In this document: one piece after another, positions 28,497 through 37,006 of the stretch
Layout of the letters: each line of letters opens with the position of its first letter
How positions within the stretch are numbered: the stretch's first letter is position 1
DNA from: Rummeliibacillus sp963792445
Lineage (GTDB): Bacteria > Bacillota > Bacilli > Bacillales_A > Planococcaceae
Length of the DNA stretch: 64,000 bases
Assembly: GCA_963792445.1 (NCBI GenBank)
Contig: CAWBWO010000013.1
Location: 62,001-126,000 of the forward strand
Direction: 5' to 3'
Position numbers and translations under genes: made by a program
The notes under the pieces: generated by a model
The model's database searches: none
Told to the model about the DNA's origin: nothing
Seen by the model: only the letters and a program-made list of their open reading frames with translations

Positions 28497-29390
28497 CTAT
28501 AATACAGTTGCTGCTTTTTCATTTACTACTTGCAAAACTTCTTTTAATTGACTTGTTTCTTCGTTGTTTAAAGGAATGATTGGTAAGCGAGTTCCACCTA
28601 CAGTCACACCTTTAAGATTTAATGCGGCTTTGACAGGTGATGGGTTTGGTGCCGCAAATAATCCTTTGAAGATTGGAAGAAGTCTACGATGATCTGCAGC
28701 TGCTTCTTGTGTTTTGCCGTTTTTAAATTTTGTAATCATTTCTTGCATTTCATTTCCAATGATGTGGGATGCAACAGAGATTACTCCAGTAGCACCAATA
28801 GCTATTGCAGGTAATGTTAAACTATCTTCACCAGTGTAAACACTAAAATCTGCAGGTGTTTGGCTGATGGTTTCAGCCATTGCATCTAGATTACCAGCTG
28901 CATCTTTGATCGCAACGATATTTGGAATTTGTGAAAGACGAACGATTGTATCAACTGCCATATTGATTACACTACGACCAGGGATGTTGTATAGGATGAT
29001 TGGAAGTTTTGTGTTTTCAGCAATTGTTTTAAAGTGTTGATATAAGCCTTCTTGGGAAGGTTTATTATAATATGGAACAACGAGCATGATGCCATCGACA
29101 CCTGTACTTTCTGCTTGTTTTGTTAACTCGATAGATGCTCTTGTGTTATTAGATCCGGTACCAGCAATGACTGGAACTCGTCCATCTACAACCTCTACAA
29201 CAAATTTAAATAACTCTACTTTTTCTTCTGTAGTGAGAGTAGGTGATTCTCCAGTAGTACCAGCTACTACCAAACCTTCAGTTCCGTTGTCTATTAAGTA
29301 ATTAATTAATTCTCTAGTTGATTGAAAGTCAATGTCACCATTTTGATCAAATGGAGTCACCATCGCAGTTAAAATTTGTCCAAAATTCAT
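28497..29390 (-). CDS. dapA: 4-hydroxy-tetrahydrodipicolinate synthase
   Basis: This 297-residue enzyme condenses pyruvate with aspartate semialdehyde, the first committed step to lysine, diaminopimelate and dipicolinate. The motifs AGTTGESPTL (substrate loop), YNIPGRS (Tyr proton relay) and AIKDAAGNLD (Schiff-base Lys) are intact. The start at 29390 gives MNFGQILTAMVTPF and follows GGAG. A longer frame to 29510 would add a leaky membrane-like tail read from the riboswitch terminator, so it is rejected. Expression should be shut off by lysine through the upstream riboswitch. Confidence 0.93.
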   Translation of the reverse strand: MNFGQILTAMVTPFDQNGDIDFQSTRELINYLIDNGTEGLVVAGTTGESPTLTTEEKVELFKFVVEVVDGRVPVIAGTGSNNTRASIELTKQAESTGVDGIMLVVPYYNKPSQEGLYQHFKTIAENTKLPIILYNIPGRSVINMAVDTIVRLSQIPNIVAIKDAAGNLDAMAETISQTPADFSVYTGEDSLTLPAIAIGATGVISVASHIIGNEMQEMITKFKNGKTQEAAADHRRLLPIFKGLFAAPNPSPVKAALNLKGVTVGGTRLPIIPLNNEETSQLKEVLQVVNEKAATVL

Positions 29391-29461
29391 TACTTCTCCA
29401 CATCCTTTATTATTATTCATAAAATAAACTAGAGGGAGAAGGGCAATTAGTAAGATAACGC

Positions 29462-29491
29462 AAAAAAGCAACAACGTGGCTACGTTGTTGC
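29462..29491 (-). terminator. Riboswitch-controlled terminator before dapA
   Basis: On the minus strand GCAACAACGT pairs with ACGTTGTTGC and is followed by six U. It lies 37 bases downstream of the lysine aptamer and 70 bases upstream of dapA, the normal place for the lysine-induced terminator. Confidence 0.85.
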
Positions 29492-29527
29492 AGTAGAAAC
29501 AATATAACAAAATTATTTCTGTGCGTA

Positions 29528-29699
29528 AGATAGCCCTCCATATAGTTTCCTACATGACAGTTCTGTATTTATTCAATAACAGAACCAGCTTCAAGAAGAA
29601 TGAGTTTCTTTCCACTTCGGCAAATATCCCTTTTCACAATGGTTATTGGACCTCATTATCCTTGCATTGTGTACTAATGATATCTGCTCCTCTATCCTT
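29528..29699 (-). promoter_or_regulatory. Lysine riboswitch (L box)
   Basis: Read on the minus strand, this segment has the conserved L-box landmarks in order: GATAGAGGAGC, AAGGATAATGAGG, GCCGAAG, AGCTGG, ACTGTCAT and TGGAGGGCTATC. The 5' GATAG and 3' CTATC form helix P1. Lysine binding should favour the terminator just downstream and reduce dapA transcription. The identification is from consensus, not from a covariance search. Confidence 0.9.
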
Positions 29700-29835
29700 A
29701 CTTCAAAAGAATATTGAAATAAGTGAATATTTAATTGGTTAAATCATACCAGTATTTTCATGTGATTGCAACACTTAAACCGTAGAAAAAAATTCTCAAT
29801 TGTGTTCTAAAATGCAATCATCCAATTCTTATAAA

Positions 29836-30714
29836 TTAGAGTTTGTCTTGATCCGTAAGAGTGTTGTCATCATGTATTATTGCATCGCCATCCGTTTCAA
29901 TCCTTGCTTCTTCACGTTTTAGTTGATCAGTGACTTGTTCGGTTTTTTCTATCTTATTTTTTCCAATAACTAATTCTTCATTTACTACGGGCTTTTTCGT
30001 TACTTCCACTTTTTCTTCGACAATTGGAATACGGATGGATTCAGAATCGTCTACAGGTGTTATGGTGTCTGCTGAGTTTAATGTAGCTGCAACTTCATCG
30101 TCTACTTTTCGTCTTTCTACATATACTTCTTCATGTGTAACAGGAATATCAATTGTTTTTTGTTCTTCCACCACTTCTTTATGAACTTCGACTTCGCCAG
30201 TTTGAACAGGTTCCTTTTTTATATTTAGTTGTTCTTCGCGAAGTTTCAGTGAATGTTCTTCATCCATCCCGAAAGAATTTGAATCAAGGTCTGTTGGTTT
30301 AAATGATGAACCTTCGTTTAATGTACTGGAAGGATTAGATATGCTAGCTGCTACATTTTCGGTAAGAAGTAAAATTTTCCCTTCATCGATCTCTTCTGCA
30401 TAATTACGTGCTGCTGCATCATCAAAACCAAGTCCTAGTAAATATTCATAATATGTTCTTCCGTCTACATCGAAATCGCCACGAAATACGGACATAAGAC
30501 TTTCAAAGAATCCTTTATGCTCGTCTACATCTGTTCCGCCAAAATCTTCAGAAGCTACGCCTGTTTCATTTTCAATAGCAGTAGGGGATGGAAAGTCCTT
30601 CGTATTTGTAGCAATGGACAATTGGTTTAGCGGATATCCCATTTCTTCATAATCTTGAATTGCACGAATAACCTCTTCTCTCGTATCATAAATACCTAAA
30701 ACTTTTTTGCTCAT
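29836..30714 (-). CDS. General stress protein, Gsp17M-like plus DUF2382 (YsnF-like)
   Basis: This 292-residue protein starts with a 17M-like stress domain (KVLGIYDTREEVIRAIQDYE, residues 4-95). It ends with a DUF2382 domain (residues about 160-285) of repeated charged beta segments such as EEQKTIDIPVTHEEVYVERR. B. subtilis YsnF of similar make-up is in the sigma-B stress regulon. No enzymatic motif is seen. AGGGAAT precedes the ATG. It is separated from dapA by the riboswitch region. Confidence 0.8.
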   Translation of the reverse strand: MSKKVLGIYDTREEVIRAIQDYEEMGYPLNQLSIATNTKDFPSPTAIENETGVASEDFGGTDVDEHKGFFESLMSVFRGDFDVDGRTYYEYLLGLGFDDAAARNYAEEIDEGKILLLTENVAASISNPSSTLNEGSSFKPTDLDSNSFGMDEEHSLKLREEQLNIKKEPVQTGEVEVHKEVVEEQKTIDIPVTHEEVYVERRKVDDEVAATLNSADTITPVDDSESIRIPIVEEKVEVTKKPVVNEELVIGKNKIEKTEQVTDQLKREEARIETDGDAIIHDDNTLTDQDKL

Positions 30715-30935
30715 AAACGATTCCCTCCATTTTTAGAGTTTGTTGTTAAGCGTCACATTTTACATATACCCGGATTGTTTATGACAAAACTTAAATATTG
30801 AAAATTCATAATCAAAAAAAGAGACTTGCAGCAAGAGCGAAATCTTCATTTAATAATTGATTAAAGATAAAAATAGGTGCTAGCTCAAGGCAACATGCTA
30901 CTATTTAAGTACCAAAAAAACGAAAGGAAATGGAT

Positions 30936-31478
30936 ATGAATATTACATACGAAGTTATTTCTGAAGATTGCATTGATTGTATCAAAGAGTTATGCAATGA
31001 ATTAATGGCTTATCAACAATCTAAAGCAAATAAGCATCCTGAATTATTTGATAACATGAATTTCGAAACAAGAATGGTTCCTTCTATTAAAAGTGCTAGC
31101 AAAAATTACATAATTATTGCAAAAGACGATCAGGAGATTGTTGGCTATGCATATAGCAATGTTTCACCAAAGGAAACCTATTCTAATGATTTTGCTACAT
31201 TAAAATGTGACGCTTTCTTTGACTTTGATTCGGTAAAGGCCGATGAAGTAGGCAGTCTTTCACAATTTTTCTTAAAAGATGGTTATCGAAATCATGGCAT
31301 CGGTACAGTTTTGTTTAACAATTCTATAGAATGGCTTAATTCATTTAAAAAAATTGATGACGTATTTATATTTGTTTCAGAGGGAAATGACAATGCATTA
31401 ACTTTTTATGAACGAAAAGGATTTACAATTAGTCATCAGATATTAGATGGATTTATTACAGTGCTTAGAAATAATTAA
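30936..31478 (+). CDS. GNAT-family acetyltransferase
   Basis: This 180-residue protein shows the GNAT core: QEIVGYAYSN strand, LSQFFLKDGYRNHGIGTVLFNNSIEWL with the acetyl-CoA loop (YRNHGIG), and GNDNALTFYERKGFTI at the C-terminus. It should acetylate an amine or N-terminus; target unknown. ATG 30936 sits seven bases after AAAGGA, better than the ATG at 30930. Confidence 0.82.
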   Translation: MNITYEVISEDCIDCIKELCNELMAYQQSKANKHPELFDNMNFETRMVPSIKSASKNYIIIAKDDQEIVGYAYSNVSPKETYSNDFATLKCDAFFDFDSVKADEVGSLSQFFLKDGYRNHGIGTVLFNNSIEWLNSFKKIDDVFIFVSEGNDNALTFYERKGFTISHQILDGFITVLRNN

Positions 31479-31521
31479 CAATCTTATATTTAATTGAAAA
31501 GTAAATTTTAAACATATAAAG

Positions 31522-31559
31522 GCAGCTAACTGTCTGAAAATAACGGTTAGTTGCTTTTT
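31522..31559 (+). terminator. Intrinsic terminator after GNAT gene
   Basis: A 9-bp stem GCAGCTAAC/GTTAGTTGC with wobble is followed by TTTTTG. Confidence 0.65.
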
Positions 31560-31813
31560 GTGTATCGAAATTTAATTAAGAGGAAAAATAGGAATGTGAA
31601 TTTTACTTTTTGAATATTTCAAAATAATTTGTTTTACTATTTTCAACAGAATGATTAAATATTCATGCTAATTTATTTTAAAAGGAGGTAATATTTGACT
31701 CGTATGATAGATAATAATCTATCCATACTTAGCTCAAGGTGAAAAAATTTTAACGAAAAGGGGTAATATCAAAAGCCAATTTTGTAATAGAACGTACTTA
31801 TTTTACTTATTAA

Positions 31814-31830
31814 TGTAAACAGAATGTAAA
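31814..31830. promoter_or_regulatory. Candidate PhoP box upstream of pstS
   Basis: Two TGTAAA hexamers (31814-31819, 31825-31830) repeat with 11-bp spacing. PhoP boxes in Bacillus are 6-bp TTTACA-like repeats spaced by 5 bases, read here on the minus strand. It lies 130 bases before pstS. This is inference from pattern and gene context. Confidence 0.4.
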
Positions 31831-31957
31831 TATATCAAAAATAGATTTACTTTAAATTAATATTAAATACACAGTAGGATAACATTTCACCTTTAATATG
31901 GGATTTGTAAGTTGCAAGAGACAAACAGTACGGACTCGATAAAGGGAGGAAAAGAAA

Positions 31958-32869
31958 GTGAAGTTTTCAGGTTTAAAAATGTCAATGGCAGGGTTAGTAA
32001 TAGCAGGTGCTTTAGCTGGATGTGGCAATGCTCAAACTAGCAGTGATAATACAAAAACAAGCGGTACAGATAAAGCAGCTGAAAAACCAGCAACTACAGA
32101 ATTATCTGGTTCAGTTACAGCAGCTGGCTCAACTGCTCTACAACCTCTAGCAGAAGAAGCTGCAAACGCAATTCAAGGTTCAAACCCTAATCTTACAGTT
32201 ACTGTACAAGGTGGCGGTAGTGGTACTGGTGTAAACCAAGTAGCTTCTGGCGCAGTTGATATTGGTAACTCTGACGTTCCTTCAGCTGATAAATTAGAAG
32301 ACAAATCTATGGCAGGTAAACTTGTTGATAACAAAGTAGCAGGTATTGCTTTCGCTATGGTAGTAAATAAAGATGTTAAAGTTGATTCTTTAACTGATGC
32401 ACAAATTCAAGACATCTTCTCTGGTAAAATTAAAAACTGGAAAGAAGTTGGCGGTAACGACGAAAAAATCAACATTATCAACCGTCCAGCATCTTCTGGT
32501 ACTCGCGCAACATTCGAATCAATCTTCATGAAAAACGCTAAAATCGACGATAGTCTTGGAACAGCTCAAGATTCAAATGGTGCTGTAGAACAATCAGTTA
32601 ACTCTACTCCTGGTGCTATTAGCTATCTTGCAATGTCTTACTTAGTAGGCGAAAAAGCAAATGCTTTAAAAGCACTTAAAATTAACGATGTAGAAGCAAC
32701 TAACGAAAACGTAGCTGCTAAAAAATATCCATTCTGGGCATATGAATATATGATTACAAATGGTGAACCTAAAGATGCAGTTAAAGGATTTATCGATTTC
32801 GTAACTGGTTCTGAGTTCTCTGACACAGTTAAGAAAATGGGTTACATCCCAATGTCTGATTTGAAATAA
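31958..32869 (+). CDS. pstS: Phosphate-binding lipoprotein PstS
   Basis: This 303-residue protein is the phosphate-binding component of the Pst ABC importer. It has a lipoprotein signal (lipobox LAGC, Cys22), a linker of acidic and polar residues, then a PstS domain with AAGSTALQPL and SGTRATFESIFM as phosphate-binding loops. It is expressed from GTG after AGGGAGG. The pstC gene follows 82 bases on, after a hairpin that may reduce read-through so that PstS is made in excess. Confidence 0.92.
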   Translation: MKFSGLKMSMAGLVIAGALAGCGNAQTSSDNTKTSGTDKAAEKPATTELSGSVTAAGSTALQPLAEEAANAIQGSNPNLTVTVQGGGSGTGVNQVASGAVDIGNSDVPSADKLEDKSMAGKLVDNKVAGIAFAMVVNKDVKVDSLTDAQIQDIFSGKIKNWKEVGGNDEKINIINRPASSGTRATFESIFMKNAKIDDSLGTAQDSNGAVEQSVNSTPGAISYLAMSYLVGEKANALKALKINDVEATNENVAAKKYPFWAYEYMITNGEPKDAVKGFIDFVTGSEFSDTVKKMGYIPMSDLK

Positions 32870-32905
32870 TTTATATCAGACAAAATAATATTGAATTAAA
32901 AGAAG

Positions 32906-32930
32906 AGGCTGGCTACTGGCCAGCCTTTTC
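32906..32930 (+). terminator. Hairpin between pstS and pstC, possible attenuating terminator
   Basis: A perfect 8-bp GC-rich stem AGGCTGGC/GCCAGCCT is followed by TTTTCAATTT. The weak T-run suggests partial termination that leaves pstC/pstA at lower expression. Confidence 0.55.
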
Positions 32931-32951
32931 AATTTGTAAGGTGGTAATTTG

Positions 32952-33854
32952 ATGAAGGGGCAGAAATCAAGAAATTATTTTGTAAGTGAACAAATCGGCA
33001 AAACCGTTGCAACAATTTGCGGGCTTCTTATTGTTGTGGCAACTCTCTCAATCATCGTTTTCATTTGTGGTAAGGGACTTCAATCATTCTTAAATGGTAA
33101 TATTTCATTTTGGGATATGATTACATCCACAAATTGGAGTCCGAATGATCCTGAGAAAAAATCTTATGGTGCATTAATCTTTATTGTAGGTTCCACTTTA
33201 GTATCAATTGGAGCTACGATTATTAGTACTCCAATTGCATTAGGAATCGCAATTTTTAATAACTATATATCTCCAAAGTTTGGTTCTACATTTGTAAAAC
33301 CCGTACTTGAATTATTTTTAGGTATTCCTTCAGTTGTATATGGCTTTTTAGGAGTTACTATCCTTGTCCCGTTGTTACGTGATCAAATGGGTGGAGTAGG
33401 ATTTAGTTTGCTAGCAGGGATTATCGTGCTTAGTATTATGATTCTTCCGACAATTGCTAGTATTTCTGATGATGCCATTAAAGGAGTCCCATTTGAGTTT
33501 TTGGAAGCTTCTTATGGATTAGGCTCAACACGTTGGCAAGCAATTAGAAGTATTATCATTCCAGCCGCAAAAAATGGCATCCTAACAGCAGTTGTTTTAG
33601 GCCTTGCTAGAGCATTTGGTGAAGCATTAGCGGTACAAATGGTTATTGGTAACACAGTCAAACTACCTGATAGTTTATACAGTCCAACTTCTACTTTAAC
33701 AGGTATATTGACTATGGATATGTCTAATACACTAAATGGTACTGCATGGAATGATGCTCTATGGAGCTTAGCAATGATCTTATTGATCATTTCATTCTTA
33801 TTTATATTAATTATTAGAATGATTGGTAAGAGGGGAATGCAAAATGAACAATAA
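32952..33854 (+). CDS. pstC: Phosphate ABC transporter permease PstC
   Basis: This 300-residue permease has about six membrane segments. The ABC-coupling loop SYGLGSTRWQAIRSIIIPAAKNGILTAV (about 185) carries the EAA-like motif. It pairs with PstA to form the pore. ATG 32952 is used; AAGGTGG precedes it. Its last 11 bases overlap pstA. Confidence 0.92.
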   Translation: MKGQKSRNYFVSEQIGKTVATICGLLIVVATLSIIVFICGKGLQSFLNGNISFWDMITSTNWSPNDPEKKSYGALIFIVGSTLVSIGATIISTPIALGIAIFNNYISPKFGSTFVKPVLELFLGIPSVVYGFLGVTILVPLLRDQMGGVGFSLLAGIIVLSIMILPTIASISDDAIKGVPFEFLEASYGLGSTRWQAIRSIIIPAAKNGILTAVVLGLARAFGEALAVQMVIGNTVKLPDSLYSPTSTLTGILTMDMSNTLNGTAWNDALWSLAMILLIISFLFILIIRMIGKRGMQNEQ

Positions 33855-34785
33855 ATTTAACAATCAAGCAAGAATAGTAAACAATATCTGGACAGTTATC
33901 TTTTATGCAATAGCTATTTTAGTCATTGCGCTTTTAGTGTTTATAGCTGAAAAGATTATTACAATGGGTTGGGGATTTTGGGATCCTAATTTCCTTTTTG
34001 GACGCCCAAGTAACATTACAGCTGGTGGGGGTATTGGACCTCAATTATTTAACTCTTTCTATTTACTAATCATTGCCTTAATCGTATCTTTCCCACTCGG
34101 ACTAGGAGCTGGAATATATCTAGCTGAATACGCTAAAAAAGGAAAATTCCTTAACTTTGTTCGACTTTGTATTGAAACAATGGCATCACTTCCATCCATT
34201 GTTGTGGGACTTTTTGGTTTACTAGTCTTTGTAACATTAGCACATTGGGGATATACGTTAATCGGTGGTGCTTTAGTCCTCACGATTTTGAATCTTCCAA
34301 ACTTAACCAGAATTTGTGAGATGGCGATTGCTTCTGTTCCATCAAGTGTGAAGGAAGCTAGCCTTGGATTAGGCGCAACAAAGTGGCAAACAATTGTAAG
34401 AGTATCGATTCCATCGGCATTTCAAGAGATTATAACAGGTGTTATTTTAACAGCTGGTCGGATATTTGGGGAAGCAGCAGCGCTTATTTACACTGCAGGT
34501 TTAACAACTCCAACACTTAATATGAATGCTGATCTCAATAGTCCTGTAAATCCATTCAATATCTTTAGACCTGCTGAAACTCTTGCAGTTCACATTTGGA
34601 AATTGAATTCTGAAGGTATTGTTCCAGATGCACGTGAAATCGCTACTAAATCAGCAGCAATATTAATCATTATGGTATTCATATTTAATATTGCAGCACG
34701 TTTATTTGCCAAAATATTAGATAGACACTTTAAAGGTTCTGCAGGTGGAAAACGTAAAAAAGTGAAAAGCAAACCTGCAAATTAA
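33844..34785 (+). CDS. pstA: Phosphate ABC transporter permease PstA
   Basis: This 313-residue permease has PstA-typical PSIVVGLFGLLVFV and ASLGLGATKWQTIVRVSIPSAFQEI, with the ABC-coupling EAA loop. It starts inside the end of pstC with GAGGGG upstream; the in-frame TTG at 33823 is less likely. The next gene is a chemoreceptor, so no pstB ATPase or phoU gene follows. Confidence 0.92.
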   Translation: MNNKFNNQARIVNNIWTVIFYAIAILVIALLVFIAEKIITMGWGFWDPNFLFGRPSNITAGGGIGPQLFNSFYLLIIALIVSFPLGLGAGIYLAEYAKKGKFLNFVRLCIETMASLPSIVVGLFGLLVFVTLAHWGYTLIGGALVLTILNLPNLTRICEMAIASVPSSVKEASLGLGATKWQTIVRVSIPSAFQEIITGVILTAGRIFGEAAALIYTAGLTTPTLNMNADLNSPVNPFNIFRPAETLAVHIWKLNSEGIVPDAREIATKSAAILIIMVFIFNIAARLFAKILDRHFKGSAGGKRKKVKSKPAN

Positions 34786-34823
34786 TTTGACAAAATGAAT
34801 TAAAGGTAAAATGCATGAACTAT

Positions 34824-34869
34824 TAGACTGCTATACATTCGAATTCTTCGGATGTAAAGTAGTCTAATT
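34824..34869 (+). terminator. Intrinsic terminator after pstA
   Basis: A stem of about 18 bp with mismatches (TAGACTGCTATACATTCGAA pairing to TTCGGATGTAAAGTAGTCTA) lies 40 bases past the pstA stop. Its T-run is weak. Confidence 0.55.
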
Positions 34870-34977
34870 TTAAGTTTAAATGTTTTTTGTTAATTTTATA
34901 GTATACATATTATTTAATTGAGATGTTAGATGTTTAAATAAAAAATAAATTGACTACTAAATGAGGGAAATCAATCA

Positions 34978-36630
34978 ATGTCAAAAATCCGATTAAGTTT
35001 TCGAACAATGTTGATGGCTCCAATTATTTTACTTATCATTTTATCCTCAAGTATTATCGCATTTGTCAGTTACAGTAATAATAAGCAGGTAATTATTCAT
35101 TCTGTTGAGCAGCAAATGCTTTCTTCGGCTGAAGTGATCAATCAAAAGATTACAATGTTAAAATCTACAGTTACGAAAGAACAATTTGACAAAAAGCTTT
35201 CATATGCATTAACTCAAAATAGAAATAGTTTTAAGTCATCAGCAGTAGTACCTATGCAATTTAAAGTAACAAAAGAGGGGAAAGCTGAACCATTTAACGA
35301 ATTTAAGAGCGATGTTCCGAAAGTATCTGATCAATTTATCAAAAAAATGTATCAACAAAAGAATGGGATTATTCATGATCATGGCGTGACATATGCACTG
35401 TCTTATCAACTTGAACTTGATGAATCAGTATACGTTATTGCATTAAATGATCAAGACTATTTAAAACCTGTATATGATTATCGGAATCTTTTGTTTACTA
35501 TAACTCTTATTACGGTTTTAATTGCTGTATTAGTAGGTTTCGTCATGATTCGTAAAGTAACGAAACCGGTTCTTTCCTTGAAAAAATTGATGGATAAAGT
35601 TTCTAAAGGTGATTTACAAACTAGAATAGAAATTGGTCAAACTAGCAAGGAAATTTATTCATTATCAATTGGTTTCAATGAAATGGTAGATCGTCTGCAA
35701 TCATTAATGACCCATTTAGATTCTAGTGCGAAACAAGTAACTCAATCATCAGATCGTTTAAGAATAACATCTTCTGAATCTAGATTCGCTATAGAACAAA
35801 TCTCAGCTGCACTGGAAGAAGTAGCAGGTGGAACAGAAGTACAGGTAGAATCAGCTACAACTGCTTCAATACAAGCTTCTGAAATTTCTCAGGGTATGAT
35901 ACAAGCAGACCAATTCATCCAAGGTGTCCAAAATTCTATTAATAGCTCATATAAAATTGCGGATTCAGGAAATCAATTAGTGAATAATACAGTTGAACAG
36001 ATATCTCTAGTAGAAGAAACTGTTGAAAACACTGCTAAAATGCTAGAGTCATTACAATTAAAATCAAAGGATATTGATCAAATTCTAAATCTAATAAGTG
36101 AAATATCCACACAAACCAATCTGCTATCAATCAATGCAGCGATTGAAGCTGCTCGTGCAGGTGAACATGGTAAAGGATTTGCAGTTGTTGCAAATGAGGT
36201 TAGAAATCTATCAGAGCGTTCAGAGCAAGCAGTTATGCAAATAAAAGAAATAACAGATATGATCAGAATGGAAACGGATGAAGTTACACTATCGATGAAC
36301 CAAGGGTTAAAGGTATTAAAAGAAGGAATTGTTATGGTGAATCAAACAGAAGAATCTTTTGGAGATATCGTAACAGCCGTAAGAGGAGCTACAAATGAAA
36401 CAGATGATGTTGCTTCTATTGTAAATGATGTTAGTGTTAAAACAAAAAATATGGTGAATCGTATGGAGGAAATATCATCCATTTCAGAGAAGTTCGCTGG
36501 AACCATGCAACATATTTCTGCTGTAACAGAGGAACAACAAGCATCTATGGATAATGTTTCAAATGAGGCACTCGCTTTAAATGATTTAGCAAAGGATTTA
36601 GAAACGATTTTAAGTAATTTTAAAGTATAG
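34978..36630 (+). CDS. Methyl-accepting chemotaxis protein
   Basis: This 550-residue chemoreceptor has membrane helices at about 10-32 and 172-195, flanking an extracellular ligand domain with no family I recognise. A HAMP linker (about 196-250) and a long coiled-coil signalling domain follow. The signalling tip reads STQTNLLSINAAIEAARAGE, with KGFAVVANEVRNLSERS after it, so CheA/CheW coupling should be intact. It probably senses an attractant; position beside pst gives no proof of phosphate sensing. Confidence 0.9.
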   Translation: MSKIRLSFRTMLMAPIILLIILSSSIIAFVSYSNNKQVIIHSVEQQMLSSAEVINQKITMLKSTVTKEQFDKKLSYALTQNRNSFKSSAVVPMQFKVTKEGKAEPFNEFKSDVPKVSDQFIKKMYQQKNGIIHDHGVTYALSYQLELDESVYVIALNDQDYLKPVYDYRNLLFTITLITVLIAVLVGFVMIRKVTKPVLSLKKLMDKVSKGDLQTRIEIGQTSKEIYSLSIGFNEMVDRLQSLMTHLDSSAKQVTQSSDRLRITSSESRFAIEQISAALEEVAGGTEVQVESATTASIQASEISQGMIQADQFIQGVQNSINSSYKIADSGNQLVNNTVEQISLVEETVENTAKMLESLQLKSKDIDQILNLISEISTQTNLLSINAAIEAARAGEHGKGFAVVANEVRNLSERSEQAVMQIKEITDMIRMETDEVTLSMNQGLKVLKEGIVMVNQTEESFGDIVTAVRGATNETDDVASIVNDVSVKTKNMVNRMEEISSISEKFAGTMQHISAVTEEQQASMDNVSNEALALNDLAKDLETILSNFKV

Positions 36631-36721
36631 AATACTGTGATGAAGTAAAAAGATTAATGTACTAGTAAAATTGCTTAGACTGTCATTTTCTTTTTCGTGT
36701 TAACATATAAACTATGGATAT

Positions 36722-36755
36722 AAAATCGCTCAGTTTAAGTACTGAGCGATTTTAT
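36722..36755. terminator. Intrinsic terminator after chemoreceptor gene
   Basis: A perfect 13-bp stem AAAATCGCTCAGT/ACTGAGCGATTTT lies 90 bases past the chemoreceptor stop. The remaining 36756-37006 is AT-rich with no gene I can support. Confidence 0.8.
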
Positions 36756-37006
36756 ATATAACGGATCGCCCTTGAATCCTCAGTTCTTGCTTAATAATTT
36801 TATGATATGGTATCATAAGTTGCTCCTAGTTTTACTAAGAGACGTTTCTACATAAATTATTCATTTTTATTACATACAACGATGGGTCAATTAAATACAG
36901 TTTACAATTACTCTATTAGTATTTATATAGAAGAAACATGATTATTGTTGCGAATAGAAATGAGCTTCAAAGAATAGAAATGAATTTGAAGGAGGTTTCG
37001 GCAATT

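Noticed and set aside
29391..29510. Longer start for dapA
   Set aside because: The added 40 residues are read from the riboswitch terminator and leader; the family starts near MNFGQILTAM.
36882..36940. 19-codon frame upstream of the maturase as precursor peptide
   Set aside because: No ribosome binding site before the ATG and no conserved-looking sequence.
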